NCBI GenBank assembly: GCA_002695005.1
Contig: NZNT01000018.1
Location: 1 to 40,664, forward strand
Length of the DNA stretch: 40,664 nucleotides
Reading direction: 5' to 3'
From: Maritimibacter sp.
GTDB lineage: Bacteria; Pseudomonadota; Alphaproteobacteria; Rhodobacterales; Rhodobacteraceae
Both the position numbers and the translations under genes were made by a program. Below the pieces are notes generated by a model. The model did not search any database, had not been told where the DNA came from, and saw only the letters and a program-made list of their open reading frames with translations. The number at the start of each line of letters is the position of its first letter. The stretch's first letter is position 1. This document shows positions 8,732 to 17,283 of the stretch, one piece after another.

Positions 8732-9688
8732 TCACCGCGGTTCAATGACATCCTTTACGTTCCAGGCCGCCATCGGCAGCTTCAAGATTTGCTCTCTGAT
8801 CCATGTGTGGCCCTTGTCCATCTCTTGGCGCCGGTGCCAAATCAACAGCACCTGAAGCGTCTCTGTCTCGAACGGCAGGCGCGCCCTGACGAGGTCCGCC
8901 CGTGCCCGAATCGGCGCCACGGCCGGGTCAGGGACCGTGGCAATCAGTGAGGTGCCGAGAAGGATTTCTGAGAGTACGGACGCGTGAGGCAGGGTCAGCG
9001 CTATCTTTCTGGGGCGCTCCATCTGCTTGAGGGTGACATCGACCGGATGGCGATGCGCAGGCGTGGCCCGTGTCAGAACGTTGATATGACGATGTGCCAG
9101 GTAGACGTCGAGCGGGATCGTGCTGCCTTCCGTAACTCCTATCTTCTGCGCGTGTTTGGAGCAAATCAGTGCGGAATAACGGCAACTTGCCATGTGCTCT
9201 CGGCTGAAGCGCTCGGAGATCTCCAGCCGGCCGATGGCGAAGTCGGCGTATCCGTATTCGAGGAGCGTTTCATATTCGTCCAAGGGCGCTTCGAAAACGC
9301 TGATCTCTATGTTCGGCGCTTCGGTCTCAAGAACCTTCATAAGTGCGGCGATATAGGTCTCTTCTCCCACGTCGGTCGCAAGGATGGTGAAGGCTCGGGT
9401 CGACTCAGCCGGGACGAAGGACAACCCTTGCATGATAGAGGTCTCAATTCCCTTGAGTCCCTGTTGCACCGGATTGCTGATCATCTGGGCCAGGGGCGTC
9501 GGCTCCATTCCGTTGCGCGTCCGCACGAAAAGCTGATCGCCAAGCGTCTGCCTGAGCCGGTTGAGGGCGTTGGAGACCGCTGGTTGTGTCATATTGAGTC
9601 GATCCGCCGCGATCGAAACGCTTCTTTCCTGCTGAATCGCGTCGAAAACTTTCAGCAAGTTCAGGTCCAAGTTGTTCAAGCCGTGCAT
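8732..9688 (-). CDS. LysR-family transcriptional regulator
   Basis: A 318-residue LysR regulator. Residues about 3-62 form the winged helix-turn-helix (FDAIQQERSVSIAADRLNMT then QPAVSNALNRLR, TLGDQLFVRTRNGMEPT). The rest is the effector-binding domain, with the NodD/PcpR-like opening AFTILATDVGEETYIAALM. ATG 9688 was chosen over the upstream in-frame codon at 9736 because AGGGGGGAG stands just before it and the HTH then begins at the usual place. It lies between the leftward catabolic row and the rightward dctPQM operon, and probably controls one or both. Direct repeats at 9728-9772 are a likely autoregulatory site. Confidence 0.92.
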   Translation of the reverse strand: MHGLNNLDLNLLKVFDAIQQERSVSIAADRLNMTQPAVSNALNRLRQTLGDQLFVRTRNGMEPTPLAQMISNPVQQGLKGIETSIMQGLSFVPAESTRAFTILATDVGEETYIAALMKVLETEAPNIEISVFEAPLDEYETLLEYGYADFAIGRLEISERFSREHMASCRYSALICSKHAQKIGVTEGSTIPLDVYLAHRHINVLTRATPAHRHPVDVTLKQMERPRKIALTLPHASVLSEILLGTSLIATVPDPAVAPIRARADLVRARLPFETETLQVLLIWHRRQEMDKGHTWIREQILKLPMAAWNVKDVIEPR

Positions 9689-9727
9689 GCTCCCCCCTAA
9701 ATTCACCACGCGAATAAAGCCGCCCCT

Positions 9728-9772
9728 CAATATCAATTTGCATAGCTTAGAAATCTACGCAATATCGAATTG
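9728..9772. promoter_or_regulatory. direct repeats near the LysR promoter
   Basis: CAATATCAATTTG (9728-9740) and CAATATCGAATTG (9760-9772) repeat with a 32-base period, 40 bases upstream of the LysR start and within the divergent region shared with dctPQM. The AT-rich content and spacing of about three helical turns fit a LysR-type binding region. The second copy contains the inverted pair CAAT/ATTG. Confidence 0.4.
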
Positions 9773-10267
9773 AAGGGTGGTTCGACCGCCCGCAAGGGAC
9801 CGCAACACATCCGGACACATCTGGGTTCGCACGTGTTGAACCCTTCAGAGCCAAGGGCAAGACGTCCGGCCGATGAGCGACCGAACCCTGTGCGTAGGGA
9901 GCACGGCGGGTCCGGAAGACCGGCAGTTATCTGGACGAAATCTAACCCGCAGCATCGGCGAGTCCGCAGGCACCGGAGAGGACCGGTGCTGGGGTCAGGA
10001 GAGGGGAGCCGGAGTGTTTGGCCCACAGGGCCACCGCACCGGGAGGAGAGGAAAATGGCAAGGCCTGAATGCCCTGAGGTCGTAATCGACAGCATCGCAT
10101 CATCCATGTTGCTAGCTGTGACGCCACCGGCGCCGCCTCACGAGACCCCCAATGCCGACCAACGCGGCCGGAAGTGAATTCATGCCTCTGCGCTGCGCGC
10201 AAGGCCTGAAAAGGGCGTCAACCGATCGCAGTGACGGGGACAGCCAACCAAATGGGAGGAAACAGAA
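9773..10267. other. divergent intergenic region with a doubtful 40-codon ORF
   Basis: About 500 bases without a clear gene lie between the LysR promoter and dctP. An ATG at 10055 follows GGGAGGAGAGGAAA, a strong ribosome site, and opens a 40-codon frame to 10177 (MARPECPEVVIDSIASS...). Its composition is not convincing and nothing similar is recognised. It may be a leader peptide, or the start of a deleted gene. The rest must hold the dctPQM promoter, for which I cannot name boxes. Confidence 0.3.
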
Positions 10268-11242
10268 ATGACAAAACTGAAGACAGGTGCGCTAATTGCG
10301 AGCATCATCGGAACGCAAGCCGCAGCCGACATGCAGTATTCACTGCCATTCAACGAGACCAACGAATTCTCGAAGATCGGTATCGAGTGGGCCAACGCGG
10401 TATCCGCCGCGACGAACGGCGAGATCACTTTTGAGCCGGTCGCAAACTCGGCCCTAGTGACGATTCCGGAAACGCTCGATGCCATTCAAGGCAGCGTGGT
10501 TCCAGCCGCCATGGGTGTGGCTTCGGCCATGGCTGGTACGATCCCGGCCTTTGGCTATCTGGAGCTGAACCTCAGCGTCCCGGTGAATAATCCGCTGACC
10601 GAAGAGGCGATGCCACAGATCTTTCCCGACGTAGAAAAGCTGTTGGCGCCCCATGATGCAAAGGCGCTCTGGATCATGCCCGCCTTCGGGGGCGGCCTGG
10701 CTTGTACCAGTGAGATCCTCGAATCCGTGGAAGAGTGGAGCGGCAAGAAGGTTCGGACCGCTGGCCGCTGGCAGGCCAAGCAGATGGAAGCGGCTGGCGC
10801 GAGTCCTGTTTCTCTGCCAGCGTCGGACATCTATCCGGCCTTGCAGAACGGCACCATCGATTGCGCGCTGATCTCGGGATCGATCTACCTGTCCAACTCC
10901 CTCTACGAAGTCGCTCCCTACTTCTCGGACTACGGGTTCGCGGGCAACATGTTGATCACCTTGGTCGGCGCGGACGTGTGGGACGACATGACGGACGAGC
11001 AGAAGAAGATCGTCACCGATCTGTCGAACGAGACCACCGTGAAGGGCACCAAGCAGCTTCGCGAAGTGAGTGTCCAGGAAGCCGAGAACATCAAGGCCAA
11101 GGCAACCTACCATAAGGTCACCGACGAAGAGTTGGCAAACCTGCTGCAAACCTGGGACCCGGTTTATCAGGAAGCCATGGGCGAAGTGACCGACGAGTTG
11201 GGCAAGCATCTTGTCGACACGCTTTACGCTTTCGGTCGGTAA
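10268..11242 (+). CDS. dctP: TRAP transporter periplasmic binding protein (DctP type)
   Basis: A 324-residue TRAP solute-binding protein with a short signal peptide (about residues 1-20). The family's ligand region is seen at 155-195: SGKKVRTAGRWQAKQMEAAG, then SPVSLPASDIYPALQNGT, where the arginine of AGRW is the expected carboxylate-binding residue. It captures an organic acid and hands it to DctQM. It is followed by dctQ after 10 bases and is the full-length paralogue of the shortened protein at 2465-3244. GGGAGGAAACAG precedes the ATG. The ligand is probably an organic acid handled by the neighbouring catabolic row, which is inference. Confidence 0.92.
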   Translation: MTKLKTGALIASIIGTQAAADMQYSLPFNETNEFSKIGIEWANAVSAATNGEITFEPVANSALVTIPETLDAIQGSVVPAAMGVASAMAGTIPAFGYLELNLSVPVNNPLTEEAMPQIFPDVEKLLAPHDAKALWIMPAFGGGLACTSEILESVEEWSGKKVRTAGRWQAKQMEAAGASPVSLPASDIYPALQNGTIDCALISGSIYLSNSLYEVAPYFSDYGFAGNMLITLVGADVWDDMTDEQKKIVTDLSNETTVKGTKQLREVSVQEAENIKAKATYHKVTDEELANLLQTWDPVYQEAMGEVTDELGKHLVDTLYAFGR

Positions 11243-11252
11243 GAGTGCCGAG

Positions 11253-11774
11253 ATGGCATTTTACCAATCTCAGCCCTACCTGGGCTTCAAACGAACGGTA
11301 GAGGGCGTAAACGCCCTCTTCACCTTCGTCGCTTGTCTTCTGATCGCCGCCATCGGCTTGATCGTGGTGGGCGCAACCCTGGCCCGCGCCTTTGGCGAAC
11401 CGCAGATGTGGGCGCACGACTATGCTCAGATTGCCTTCACCTACGTTGTCTTTCTGTCGCTGGCACCTGCGCTTCAGTCCGGACAGCATGTAACGGTCGA
11501 GTTGTTCGAAGGCTTCCTTCCCAATTGGATCCGAAAGTACCTCGATCACGTTGCCGCCATCGCCTGCCTCATCTTCGGGATCGTCTTCTGCTGGTACCTG
11601 TGGAAGCTGACGTCCCGCGCCTTTTCCGACAACCGCCTAGCCACTGCGGTGATCGCAGTTCAGCTCAAGTGGATACAGGTCATCGGCCCGATTGGCGTCC
11701 TTCAATTCGTGCTTACGGCTGTGCTCCGACTTTTCGAAGCACAACAGCGGTTCGCCGCCACGGAACAAGACTAG
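11253..11774 (+). CDS. dctQ: TRAP transporter small membrane subunit (DctQ type)
   Basis: A 173-residue protein with four predicted membrane helices (about residues 21-45, 58-76, 97-118 and 137-158), as usual for DctQ. The conserved segment FTYVVFLSLAPALQSGQHVTVELF, including the G-x-H-V turn, is present. ATG 11253 was preferred to an upstream in-frame codon at 11211 because the latter would lie inside dctP and add an odd 14-residue tail. It forms the membrane complex with DctM, whose gene starts 9 bases later. Confidence 0.9.
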   Translation: MAFYQSQPYLGFKRTVEGVNALFTFVACLLIAAIGLIVVGATLARAFGEPQMWAHDYAQIAFTYVVFLSLAPALQSGQHVTVELFEGFLPNWIRKYLDHVAAIACLIFGIVFCWYLWKLTSRAFSDNRLATAVIAVQLKWIQVIGPIGVLQFVLTAVLRLFEAQQRFAATEQD

Positions 11775-11783
11775 GAAATTCAC

Positions 11784-13085
11784 ATGGAAGCCTTGCTTTG
11801 GTTCAGCGCCTTCATTGGCGCACTCATATTCCTGCTGGCGCTTCGCATACCGGTTGCGGTTAGCATGGGTCTCATCGGCATTGTCGGTACGGCAGCCTTC
11901 GTGTCACCCCGAGCCGTCGTCCAGATCGCGAACATCGCATACTCGCAGACATGGAGCTTCGTGCTCGTCATCGTGCCGCTCTTTGTTCTGATGGGCGAGG
12001 TGATTGCGCTATCCGGCCTCGGTGCCGCTCTCTTCCGGGCGGCTGCGATATGGCTCAGGCGGCTGCCCGGCGGCCTTGCCATCGGGACCATTGCCGCAAG
12101 CGCAGGTTTCGCTTCGGTCTGCGGCTCGAGCCCGATCACCGCAGCGACAATCGGCGCAATGGCCGTCCCCGAGATGTCCAAGCACGGCTACGCCCGCAGC
12201 CTGGCCGCGGGTGCTACGGCCGCCGGGGGAACGCTCGGCATCCTTATCCCGCCGTCCGTGCCGATGATCCTTTACGGAGTGATCACCGAAACGTCCATCG
12301 GGGGGCTTTTCCTTGCCGGGATCCTGCCGGGGCTCATGATGGCCGCATTGCTGTCCGGCACGGTGATCCTGCAAGTCCTCATGAACCCGTCGATCGCTCC
12401 GGCTATCACGCATAGGGTCAGCTTTACCGAGCGGGTCAAGACAAGCGCCGAAGCCTTTCCGACGGTCCTGATCGCCGTAATGATCATCGGTGCCCTCTAC
12501 GCGGGCATCGCCTCCCCATCCGAGACGGGTGCCTTCGGAGCGGCAGCGGCGGTACTGGTTGCGCTCGCGCTTGGCAAACTAAAAGGGGGTGTTTTGCCGA
12601 AAGCGCTGCAGAAGACCGTCCGGACGACAGGGATGTTCATGCTGCTTCTTGTCGGCGGGCTCTTCAGCTCTTTCGTTCTGACGCGTCTTGGCGTGCCGCA
12701 GGATATCTCGAACTATCTCACCGGTCTTGATGTCCCGCCATGGGTCATCATCGTGACGATCAACATTCTGCTCCTGATCATGGGTATGTTCCTTGATCCG
12801 CTCAGCATTCTCGTGATCGTGGTGCCGATCTTTCTCGATACCATCGTCGGTCTCGGCTACGACCCGATCTGGTTCGGTGTGATCGTGACCATCCAGATCG
12901 AGATCGCCGCCATCACCCCGCCAGTCGGACTGAACCTATTCGTCCTGCGGACGGTTGTGCCCGACCTGTCGATCACGGAAACGGCAAAGGGCGCGATCGT
13001 CTTCGTGATCCCCATGCTGCTCGGGATCGCCCTACTGCTCGTCTTCCCCCAGATCGCCCTTTATTTGCCAAGTCTGAGGTTCTGA
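11784..13085 (+). CDS. dctM: TRAP transporter large membrane subunit (DctM type)
   Basis: A 433-residue multi-spanning permease of the DctM family. It begins with a hydrophobic hairpin and holds the family signature GFASVCGSSPITAATIGAMAV near residues 105-125, followed by the GYARSLAAGATAAGGTLGILIPPS segment. Near the C-terminus is ITPPVGLNLFVL. It carries the sodium-coupled transport path. AGGAAA stands 6 bases before the ATG. It ends the dctPQM operon, beyond which the sequence becomes gene debris and IS elements. Confidence 0.93.
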   Translation: MEALLWFSAFIGALIFLLALRIPVAVSMGLIGIVGTAAFVSPRAVVQIANIAYSQTWSFVLVIVPLFVLMGEVIALSGLGAALFRAAAIWLRRLPGGLAIGTIAASAGFASVCGSSPITAATIGAMAVPEMSKHGYARSLAAGATAAGGTLGILIPPSVPMILYGVITETSIGGLFLAGILPGLMMAALLSGTVILQVLMNPSIAPAITHRVSFTERVKTSAEAFPTVLIAVMIIGALYAGIASPSETGAFGAAAAVLVALALGKLKGGVLPKALQKTVRTTGMFMLLLVGGLFSSFVLTRLGVPQDISNYLTGLDVPPWVIIVTINILLLIMGMFLDPLSILVIVVPIFLDTIVGLGYDPIWFGVIVTIQIEIAAITPPVGLNLFVLRTVVPDLSITETAKGAIVFVIPMLLGIALLLVFPQIALYLPSLRF

Positions 13086-13375
13086 AGCATGCGTCCAAAT
13101 ATGGAGCTGGGACATCCTAGGTGTTGTCGCATGTTGGGTGGTGTCACGTGAATTCGCTGAATTTTCAATTTGGCATCGGGTTGGCTGCTCAGGCGACATG
13201 CGCCGGCGATTTCCAGGCATCGAAAGCTTCGAGGCGGTGATACCGGATAGTAAGAGCGGTACGGCGCCGGACTTTCTCTTATGAGAGGTCTACGCCGCTT
13301 ACGCACAGATTAACAAACCGGCAACCTCGCCCCCGTGAACGTGACAACACCGCGTGGTCAGCGGACTAAGGCTGA
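13086..13375. other. non-coding debris after dctM
   Basis: No recognisable gene, terminator hairpin or repeat was found in this stretch. It separates dctM from the remnant of a hydantoinase B gene and may itself be eroded coding sequence. Confidence 0.4.
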
Positions 13376-13546
13376 ACGTCGGTGACCGTATTCATCAGTT
13401 CACATCCGGGGCGGGGCGGGTATGGCTCCGCGCTAGAGCGGAGCCTGGAAGCCGTCGTCGATGATTTGTATTCCGGATTGGTTTCTTCGGAACAGGCCCG
13501 ACAGGTCCACGGTGTCGTCTTGTCCGACAAAGCCCAGGTCGACTAG
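13376..13546 (+). pseudogene. C-terminal remnant of a hydantoinase B/oxoprolinase gene
   Basis: In the frame ending at TAG 13544-13546, the plus strand reads SHPGRGGYGSALERS, then LEAVVDDLYSGLVSSEQAR and QVHGVVLSD. This matches the typical end of HyuB-type N-methylhydantoinase/5-oxoprolinase B subunits (PGGGGYGDPLERDP..., V.DGYVSPE.AR..YGVVL). Only about 50 codons remain, and an in-frame TGA (13373-13375) stands just upstream. The remnant suggests that a hydantoin- or oxoproline-type gene once followed the dctPQM operon before deletion and IS insertion. Confidence 0.6.
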
Positions 13547-13596
13547 GCGGCCACTGCGCGACGACGACAGGCTGTCCTGTCAGCGGGTGGTGCGGA

Positions 13597-13668
13597 TCAG
13601 TAGATCACGGGCTCCTGCTCCAGACTGACTCCGAACTTTGTACGAACGGCGTGCACGGCGTCTTGGGT
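13597..13668 (-). pseudogene. short C-terminal gene tail cut by IS21, perhaps MurB-like
   Basis: On the minus strand, directly from the left end of the IS21 element, the frame reads TQDAVHAVRTKFGVSLEQEP, then VIY and TGA (13597-13599). The pattern VRxKFGVxLExEPxI resembles the end of MurB-like FAD enzymes. With only 23 residues this is a weak call. The bases next to the two IS21 ends do not match each other, so this tail and the IS6 debris on the other side were not joined before a simple insertion. Confidence 0.25.
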
Positions 13669-13782
13669 TGTGAACCGGCATGCAAGATTGACCCCTGTAT
13701 TGGGGTAATCGGCGTCCAAAAGTGACCCCCCTGATATTTCTGTTCAGAAGCTTCCTCAAAGGATTGAGGGAGCGATTTGGGG

Positions 13783-15348
13783 ATGTTGGTTGTGGAGACG
13801 ATTGCGAAGATCAGGCGGGCGCATTTCATCCAGGGGAAGTCGATCAAGCAGATCTGCCGGGAGCTGCGGGTATCACGGAACACGGTGCGGAAGGTGGTGC
13901 GGTCCGGGGCAACCGAGTTCAGCTATGACCGGTCCACGCAGCCCCGCCCCAAGATCGACCCGTGGCGGTCCGATCTGGATGAGATGCTGGCTGAGAATGA
14001 CCGGCAACCCAAACGCCAGCGGCTGACACTGGTTCGGATTTACGAAGAGCTGCGCAACCGGGGTTATGACGGCAGCTATGATGCGGTGCGGCGCTATGCG
14101 GCGAGTTGGTCGAAGGCGACCCGGGAAGCTTCCGCCGCTGCCTACGTGCCGCTGAGCTTCGACCCGGGCGAAGCCTATCAGTTCGACTGGAGCCATGAGG
14201 TTGTCCTGATTGACGGCGTGACCACGACGGTGAAGGTTGCGCATGTGCGCCTGAGCCACAGCCGGATGCCGTTTGTGCGGGCCTATCCCAGAGAGACACA
14301 GGAGATGGTGTTCGACGCCCACGACAAGGCGTTTGCCTTCTTCGGTGGGGCCTGTGCGCGGGGCATCTACGACAATATGAAGACCGCCGTTGACGCGATC
14401 TTCATTGGCAAGGATCGGGCCTATAACCGGCGGTTCCAGCAGATGTGCGGCCATTACCTGGTCGACCCGGTGGCCTGTACCCCGGCCTCGGGCTGGGAGA
14501 AAGGCCAAGTCGAGAACCAGGTCGGCGTGATCCGCCGGCGCTTCTTCGTGCCGCGTCCGAAGTTCAAATCCTATGCCGAGTTGAACGCCTGGCTGGAGGA
14601 TCGCTGCCTGGCCTATGCCAAGGCGAACAAACATCCAGAGTTGCGCGACAAGACGATCTGGGAGGTGTTCGAGGACGAGCGCCCGAGCCTTGTGCCTTAC
14701 GTCGGCCCTTTCGATGGATTCCATGCAGTTCCCGCATCGGTGTCCAAGACCTGCCTCGTGCGGTTCGACAAGAACCGCTACTCGGTCGATGCCCGGGCGG
14801 TCGGGCGGCCGGTGGAGATCAGGGCCTATGCCGCCCGGCTGGAATGCTGGCAGGATGGGCAAATCGTTGGCCAGCATGAGCGGGCCTTCGGGCGGGACAA
14901 AACCATCTTCGATCCCCTGCATTACATCCCCGTTCTGGCCCGCAAACCCGGCGCCCTTCGCAACGGGGCGCCCTTCAGGGAATGGGAGCTGCCGGTGCCA
15001 ATCCGCCGCGTGTGGCGCAAGCTGGAACGCCAGCCGGGCGGTGACCGGCAGATGGTCGACATCCTGAGCGCCGTGCTGACCGACGGGATTGATGCGGTCG
15101 AGGCGGCCTGCGCCGAAGCCCTGTCGCACAATGTCCATTCCGCAGGCGTCGTGCTGAACATCCTGGCCCGGCACCGCGAGCCGCCACCACCCCTGACAAT
15201 CACCACCCCGGATGCGCTGAAGCTGGCCTGCGAGCCCATTGCCGACTGCAACCGATATGACAGCCTGAGGAGAACACAGAATGGAAAGATCCGAGGTAAT
15301 CGACGCGATGGGAAAGCTGAGGCTCTACGGAATGAGGGCCGCCTATGA
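13783..15348 (+). CDS. istA: IS21-family transposase IstA
   Basis: A 521-residue IstA. The N-terminus holds a helix-turn-helix ([19 protein letters not shown], about residues 24-42). The catalytic DDE core follows, with the first Asp in YQFDWSHE, the second in IYDNMKTAV and Glu in [10 protein letters not shown]. The C-terminal part [10 protein letters not shown] and [11 protein letters not shown] is typical of the family. ATG 13783 was taken instead of the TTG at 13777. The gene runs 68 bases into istB, so its last 20 or so residues are probably a tail beyond the family's usual end (near YDSLR). Confidence 0.93.
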   Translation: MLVVETIAKIRRAHFIQGKSIKQICRELRVSRNTVRKVVRSGATEFSYDRSTQPRPKIDPWRSDLDEMLAENDRQPKRQRLTLVRIYEELRNRGYDGSYDAVRRYAASWSKATREASAAAYVPLSFDPGEAYQFDWSHEVVLIDGVTTTVKVAHVRLSHSRMPFVRAYPRETQEMVFDAHDKAFAFFGGACARGIYDNMKTAVDAIFIGKDRAYNRRFQQMCGHYLVDPVACTPASGWEKGQVENQVGVIRRRFFVPRPKFKSYAELNAWLEDRCLAYAKANKHPELRDKTIWEVFEDERPSLVPYVGPFDGFHAVPASVSKTCLVRFDKNRYSVDARAVGRPVEIRAYAARLECWQDGQIVGQHERAFGRDKTIFDPLHYIPVLARKPGALRNGAPFREWELPVPIRRVWRKLERQPGGDRQMVDILSAVLTDGIDAVEAACAEALSHNVHSAGVVLNILARHREPPPPLTITTPDALKLACEPIADCNRYDSLRRTQNGKIRGNRRDGKAEALRNEGRL

Positions 15349-16009
15349 CGAGGTCCTGACCACCGCCGTCAAACGCCAGCACGAGCCGCAACAGATCATT
15401 GGTGACCTGCTGACCGCCGAGATCAGGGAGAAGCAGGCCCGGTCAGTCAAATACCAAATGACCATCGCCAAGTTGCCGCTCGCCAAGGAACTGGAGGAGT
15501 TCGACTTCGAGGCCGCCGAGGTTAACGAGACCCTGATCCGCGACCTGGCCAACGGCGACTTCCTCGACCATCAGCGCAACCTCGTCCTGATCGGCGGCAC
15601 AGGCACCGGCAAAACCCATCTTGCCGTCAGCATCGCCCGGACCTGTATCCGGGCAGGGCGCCGGGGCCGGTTCTTCAACGTGGTCGACCTGGTGAACAAG
15701 CTCGATGCCGAAGCCCGCGCCGAGCGCCAGGGCCGGACCGCCGACCTGATCTCCCGCCTCGACTTCCTGATCCTGGACGAGCTCGGCTATCTGCCCTTCG
15801 CCCAGACCGGCGGCCAATTGCTGTTCCACCTGATCAGCAAACTCTACGAACGCACATCCATCATCGTCACCACCAACCTGGCCTTCGGCGAATGGCCCAG
15901 CGTCTTCGGCGATGCCAAGATGACCACCGCACTGCTCGACCGGCTCACCCACCATTGCGAAATCGTCGAAACCGGTAACGAAAGCTGGCGCTTCAAGAAC
16001 CGCGCATAG
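15281..16009 (+). CDS. istB: IS21-family helper ATPase IstB
   Basis: A 242-residue AAA+ ATPase that regulates IstA. Walker A is [11 protein letters not shown] (about residues 104-114) and Walker B is [11 protein letters not shown]. The N-terminal region [16 protein letters not shown] is the usual IstA-contact segment. The start follows GAGGAGAACACAGA and lies inside istA in another frame, as is common in IS21. It appears intact, so this element may still be active. Confidence 0.95.
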   Translation: MERSEVIDAMGKLRLYGMRAAYDEVLTTAVKRQHEPQQIIGDLLTAEIREKQARSVKYQMTIAKLPLAKELEEFDFEAAEVNETLIRDLANGDFLDHQRNLVLIGGTGTGKTHLAVSIARTCIRAGRRGRFFNVVDLVNKLDAEARAERQGRTADLISRLDFLILDELGYLPFAQTGGQLLFHLISKLYERTSIIVTTNLAFGEWPSVFGDAKMTTALLDRLTHHCEIVETGNESWRFKNRA

Positions 16010-16086
16010 CGCCAACCCGAAACCCCGCAGGCCCGCCGCCGCTGCGCTATGTGAGGGCTACGCAGCGCCGGGCCTGCTCACCACCA

Positions 16087-16139
16087 AGGGGGTCAATATT
16101 GGATGCCGATAGGGGGTCAAACTTCAATGCCGATTGACA
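16087..16139. repeat. right terminal repeats of the IS21 element
   Basis: Read on the minus strand, the end starts TGTCAATCGGCATTGAAG, then TTTGACCCCC and TATCGGCATCCAATATTGAC. The same order is found at 40528-40575 in the opposite direction, where the first 28 bases differ only once. Confidence 0.8.
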
Positions 16140-16617
16140 CATGGCGCTTTCCCGTCGTCGGAACGGCAGGTGTCAATTTTCTGCCCGGTTGTTGAGCCAG
16201 TGACCGCAGGTCTGCCGATGGGTGGCGCCCTGATCGTTCAGCGCGGCCCGGTAGGAGCGCAATCGGTCGGTCACGATCTCATCTGCGCGCTCATGCTTGC
16301 GCATTGCTTTTCTTATGAATTTCATGGCGGCTTCCGGTCCCGGGTCTTGGTCACAAAGCTTTCGAGCACCTCGCCTTCATGATCGACCGCGTGCCATAGC
16401 TAACAGCGTTCACCGTTGATTTTCACAAACATCTCGTCGAGGTGCCACCACCAGCGACTGGACTGCATTCCCTCACTCCGACGCTTGCGGATCTCGGCCG
16501 CGAAAAGCGGTCCGAACCTGTGCCACCAATATCGGACCGTTTCGTGGCTCACATCGACGCCGCGTTCGTGGAGCAGGTCCTCGACATTTCGAAGCGAGAG
16601 CGGGAAACGGACATACA
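16140..16617 (-). pseudogene. broken IS6-family transposase
   Basis: Read leftward on the minus strand this is an IS6/IS26-type transposase missing its N-terminus: FPLSLRNVEDLLHERGVDVS, then WHLDEMFVKINGERC (first Asp). A TAG (16400-16402) interrupts it at the place of a conserved aromatic residue. After LWHAVDHEGEVLESFVTKTR comes a frameshift. The next frame reads EIVTDRLRSYRAAL (second Asp) and WLNNRAEN (Glu), then TGA, then HLPFRRRESAM. There the IS21 end cuts it. Two nonsense changes and one frameshift make it certainly dead. No IS6 terminal repeat was found. Confidence 0.85.
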
Positions 16618-16786
16618 AGAACGGGGCCTCCAGGAACTGCTCGTCGATCTGCCGCATCAGGCCGAGGTTCTGTTCGGTCTCTCCCTTCGGCGCGTAGTAA
16701 TAGGACGAGCGCGCGATCGACAGCAGCTTGCACTGCTGACCGATGGACAGCCGGGGATGGTGAGGCTCGATCATGCCGCGCCTCAC
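16400..16786 (-). pseudogene. chimeric transposase: IS3 OrfB head fused to IS6 transposase
   Basis: This 128-codon open frame joins two unrelated transposases. Residues 1-56 are the N-terminus of an IS3-family OrfB (PRLSIGQQCKLLSIARSSYY, LMRQIDEQFLEAPF). From about residue 57 it is an IS6-family protein (RFPLSLRNVEDLL, GVDVSHETVRYW, WHLDEMF). The join, near 16612-16620, is in frame. Its start overlaps the end of orfA by four bases (ATGA), as in an intact IS3. The product lacks the IS3 DDE core and most of the IS6 core, so it cannot transpose either element. Confidence 0.85.
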
Positions 16787-17156
16787 TTCCCGCCCCAGGG
16801 CTTCAGCTTTCGTTCCAAAAAAGAGTTGGCCACCGCCAGCTCCCCGATCTTGGCGTGGAGCTCCTTCACCGGCTCTTCGTAGATCTCGGGTCTCTTGCGG
16901 CCGCCGCGCTCAAACACGCCGGACGCGCCTTCGAGCAAGGCGCGCTTCCATTGATGGATCATCGTCGGATGCACTCCGAACCGGCTCGCCAGCTCGGCCG
17001 CCGTTTCTTCACCTTTCAGGGCTTCCAGCGCGACCTTCGCTTTGAACTCGGGCGCGTGCTCCTTGCGTTTCGACATCTCTGATCTTCTTCTCGTCGAAGA
17101 TCAGCAGACTGCAAATCGTAGTTTACGTCACTGTCCGAATTACGGGGGGTAGCTCA
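16618..17156 (-). mobile_element. IS3-family element, 5' part only
   Basis: Contains orfA, the first part of orfB and the left end. The end reads, on the minus strand, TGAGCTACCCCCCGTAATTC followed by GGACAG (17156 down to 17131), the TG-starting C-rich form usual for the group. The other half of the element was lost where the IS6-type sequence joins. Confidence 0.75.
16783..17076 (-). CDS. IS3-family transposase OrfA
   Basis: A 97-residue IS3-type OrfA. It has the Tnp_1 helix-turn-helix (EFKAKVALEALKGEETAAEL, then ASRFGVHPTMIHQWKRAL) and a C-terminal leucine-zipper-like region (ELHAKIGELAVANSFLERKL). In intact elements a ribosomal frameshift joins it to OrfB. Here OrfB is cut and fused to another transposase, so this is a remnant despite its intact frame. 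Confidence 0.92.
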   Translation of the reverse strand: MSKRKEHAPEFKAKVALEALKGEETAAELASRFGVHPTMIHQWKRALLEGASGVFERGGRKRPEIYEEPVKELHAKIGELAVANSFLERKLKPWGGK

Positions 17157-17283
17157 AGACCCTCCCTTCGAGATCAGGCGCTCGTGTCTCAAATCATCGG
17201 ACGAAGGACACGCGCATATCGAACAAGCCTTCGACTTTCGCACCGAGAGCGTGGACAGAACTAACAGGTTTCACCGCGTAAAT

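Larger units (their letters stand above)
13669..16139 (+). mobile_element. IS21-family insertion sequence, complete-looking
   Basis: A 2471-bp element with istA and istB and both ends visible. The left end TGTGAACCGGCATGCAAG... matches the reverse complement of the right end (TGTCAATCGGCATTGAAG...), each followed by TTGACCCC-type blocks. A second inner block repeats the pattern (TAATCGGCGTCCAAAAGTGA left, TATCGGCATCCAATATTGA right), as usual for the multiple terminal repeats of IS21. Ends are TG...CA. The flanks (CTTGGGT left, CATGGCG right) show no target duplication, so rearrangement or deletion after insertion is likely. The right end lies inside a broken IS6-family transposase gene. Confidence 0.88.

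Noticed and set aside
9770-10177. 135-codon plus-strand frame before dctP
   Set aside because: Most of it has no ribosome site and a shadow-like composition. Only the last 40 codons from 10055 have a plausible start and are mentioned as doubtful.
13873-15174. 433-codon open frame on the minus strand
   Set aside because: It is antisense to istA, which has a full DDE core. No motifs.
13669-16139. Repeated GACCCC blocks considered as a CRISPR-like array
   Set aside because: There are only two blocks per end, in inverted orientation, flanking istAB. They are IS21 terminal repeats.
16134-16382. 82-codon plus-strand frame after the IS21 end
   Set aside because: It is the antisense of the broken IS6 transposase.
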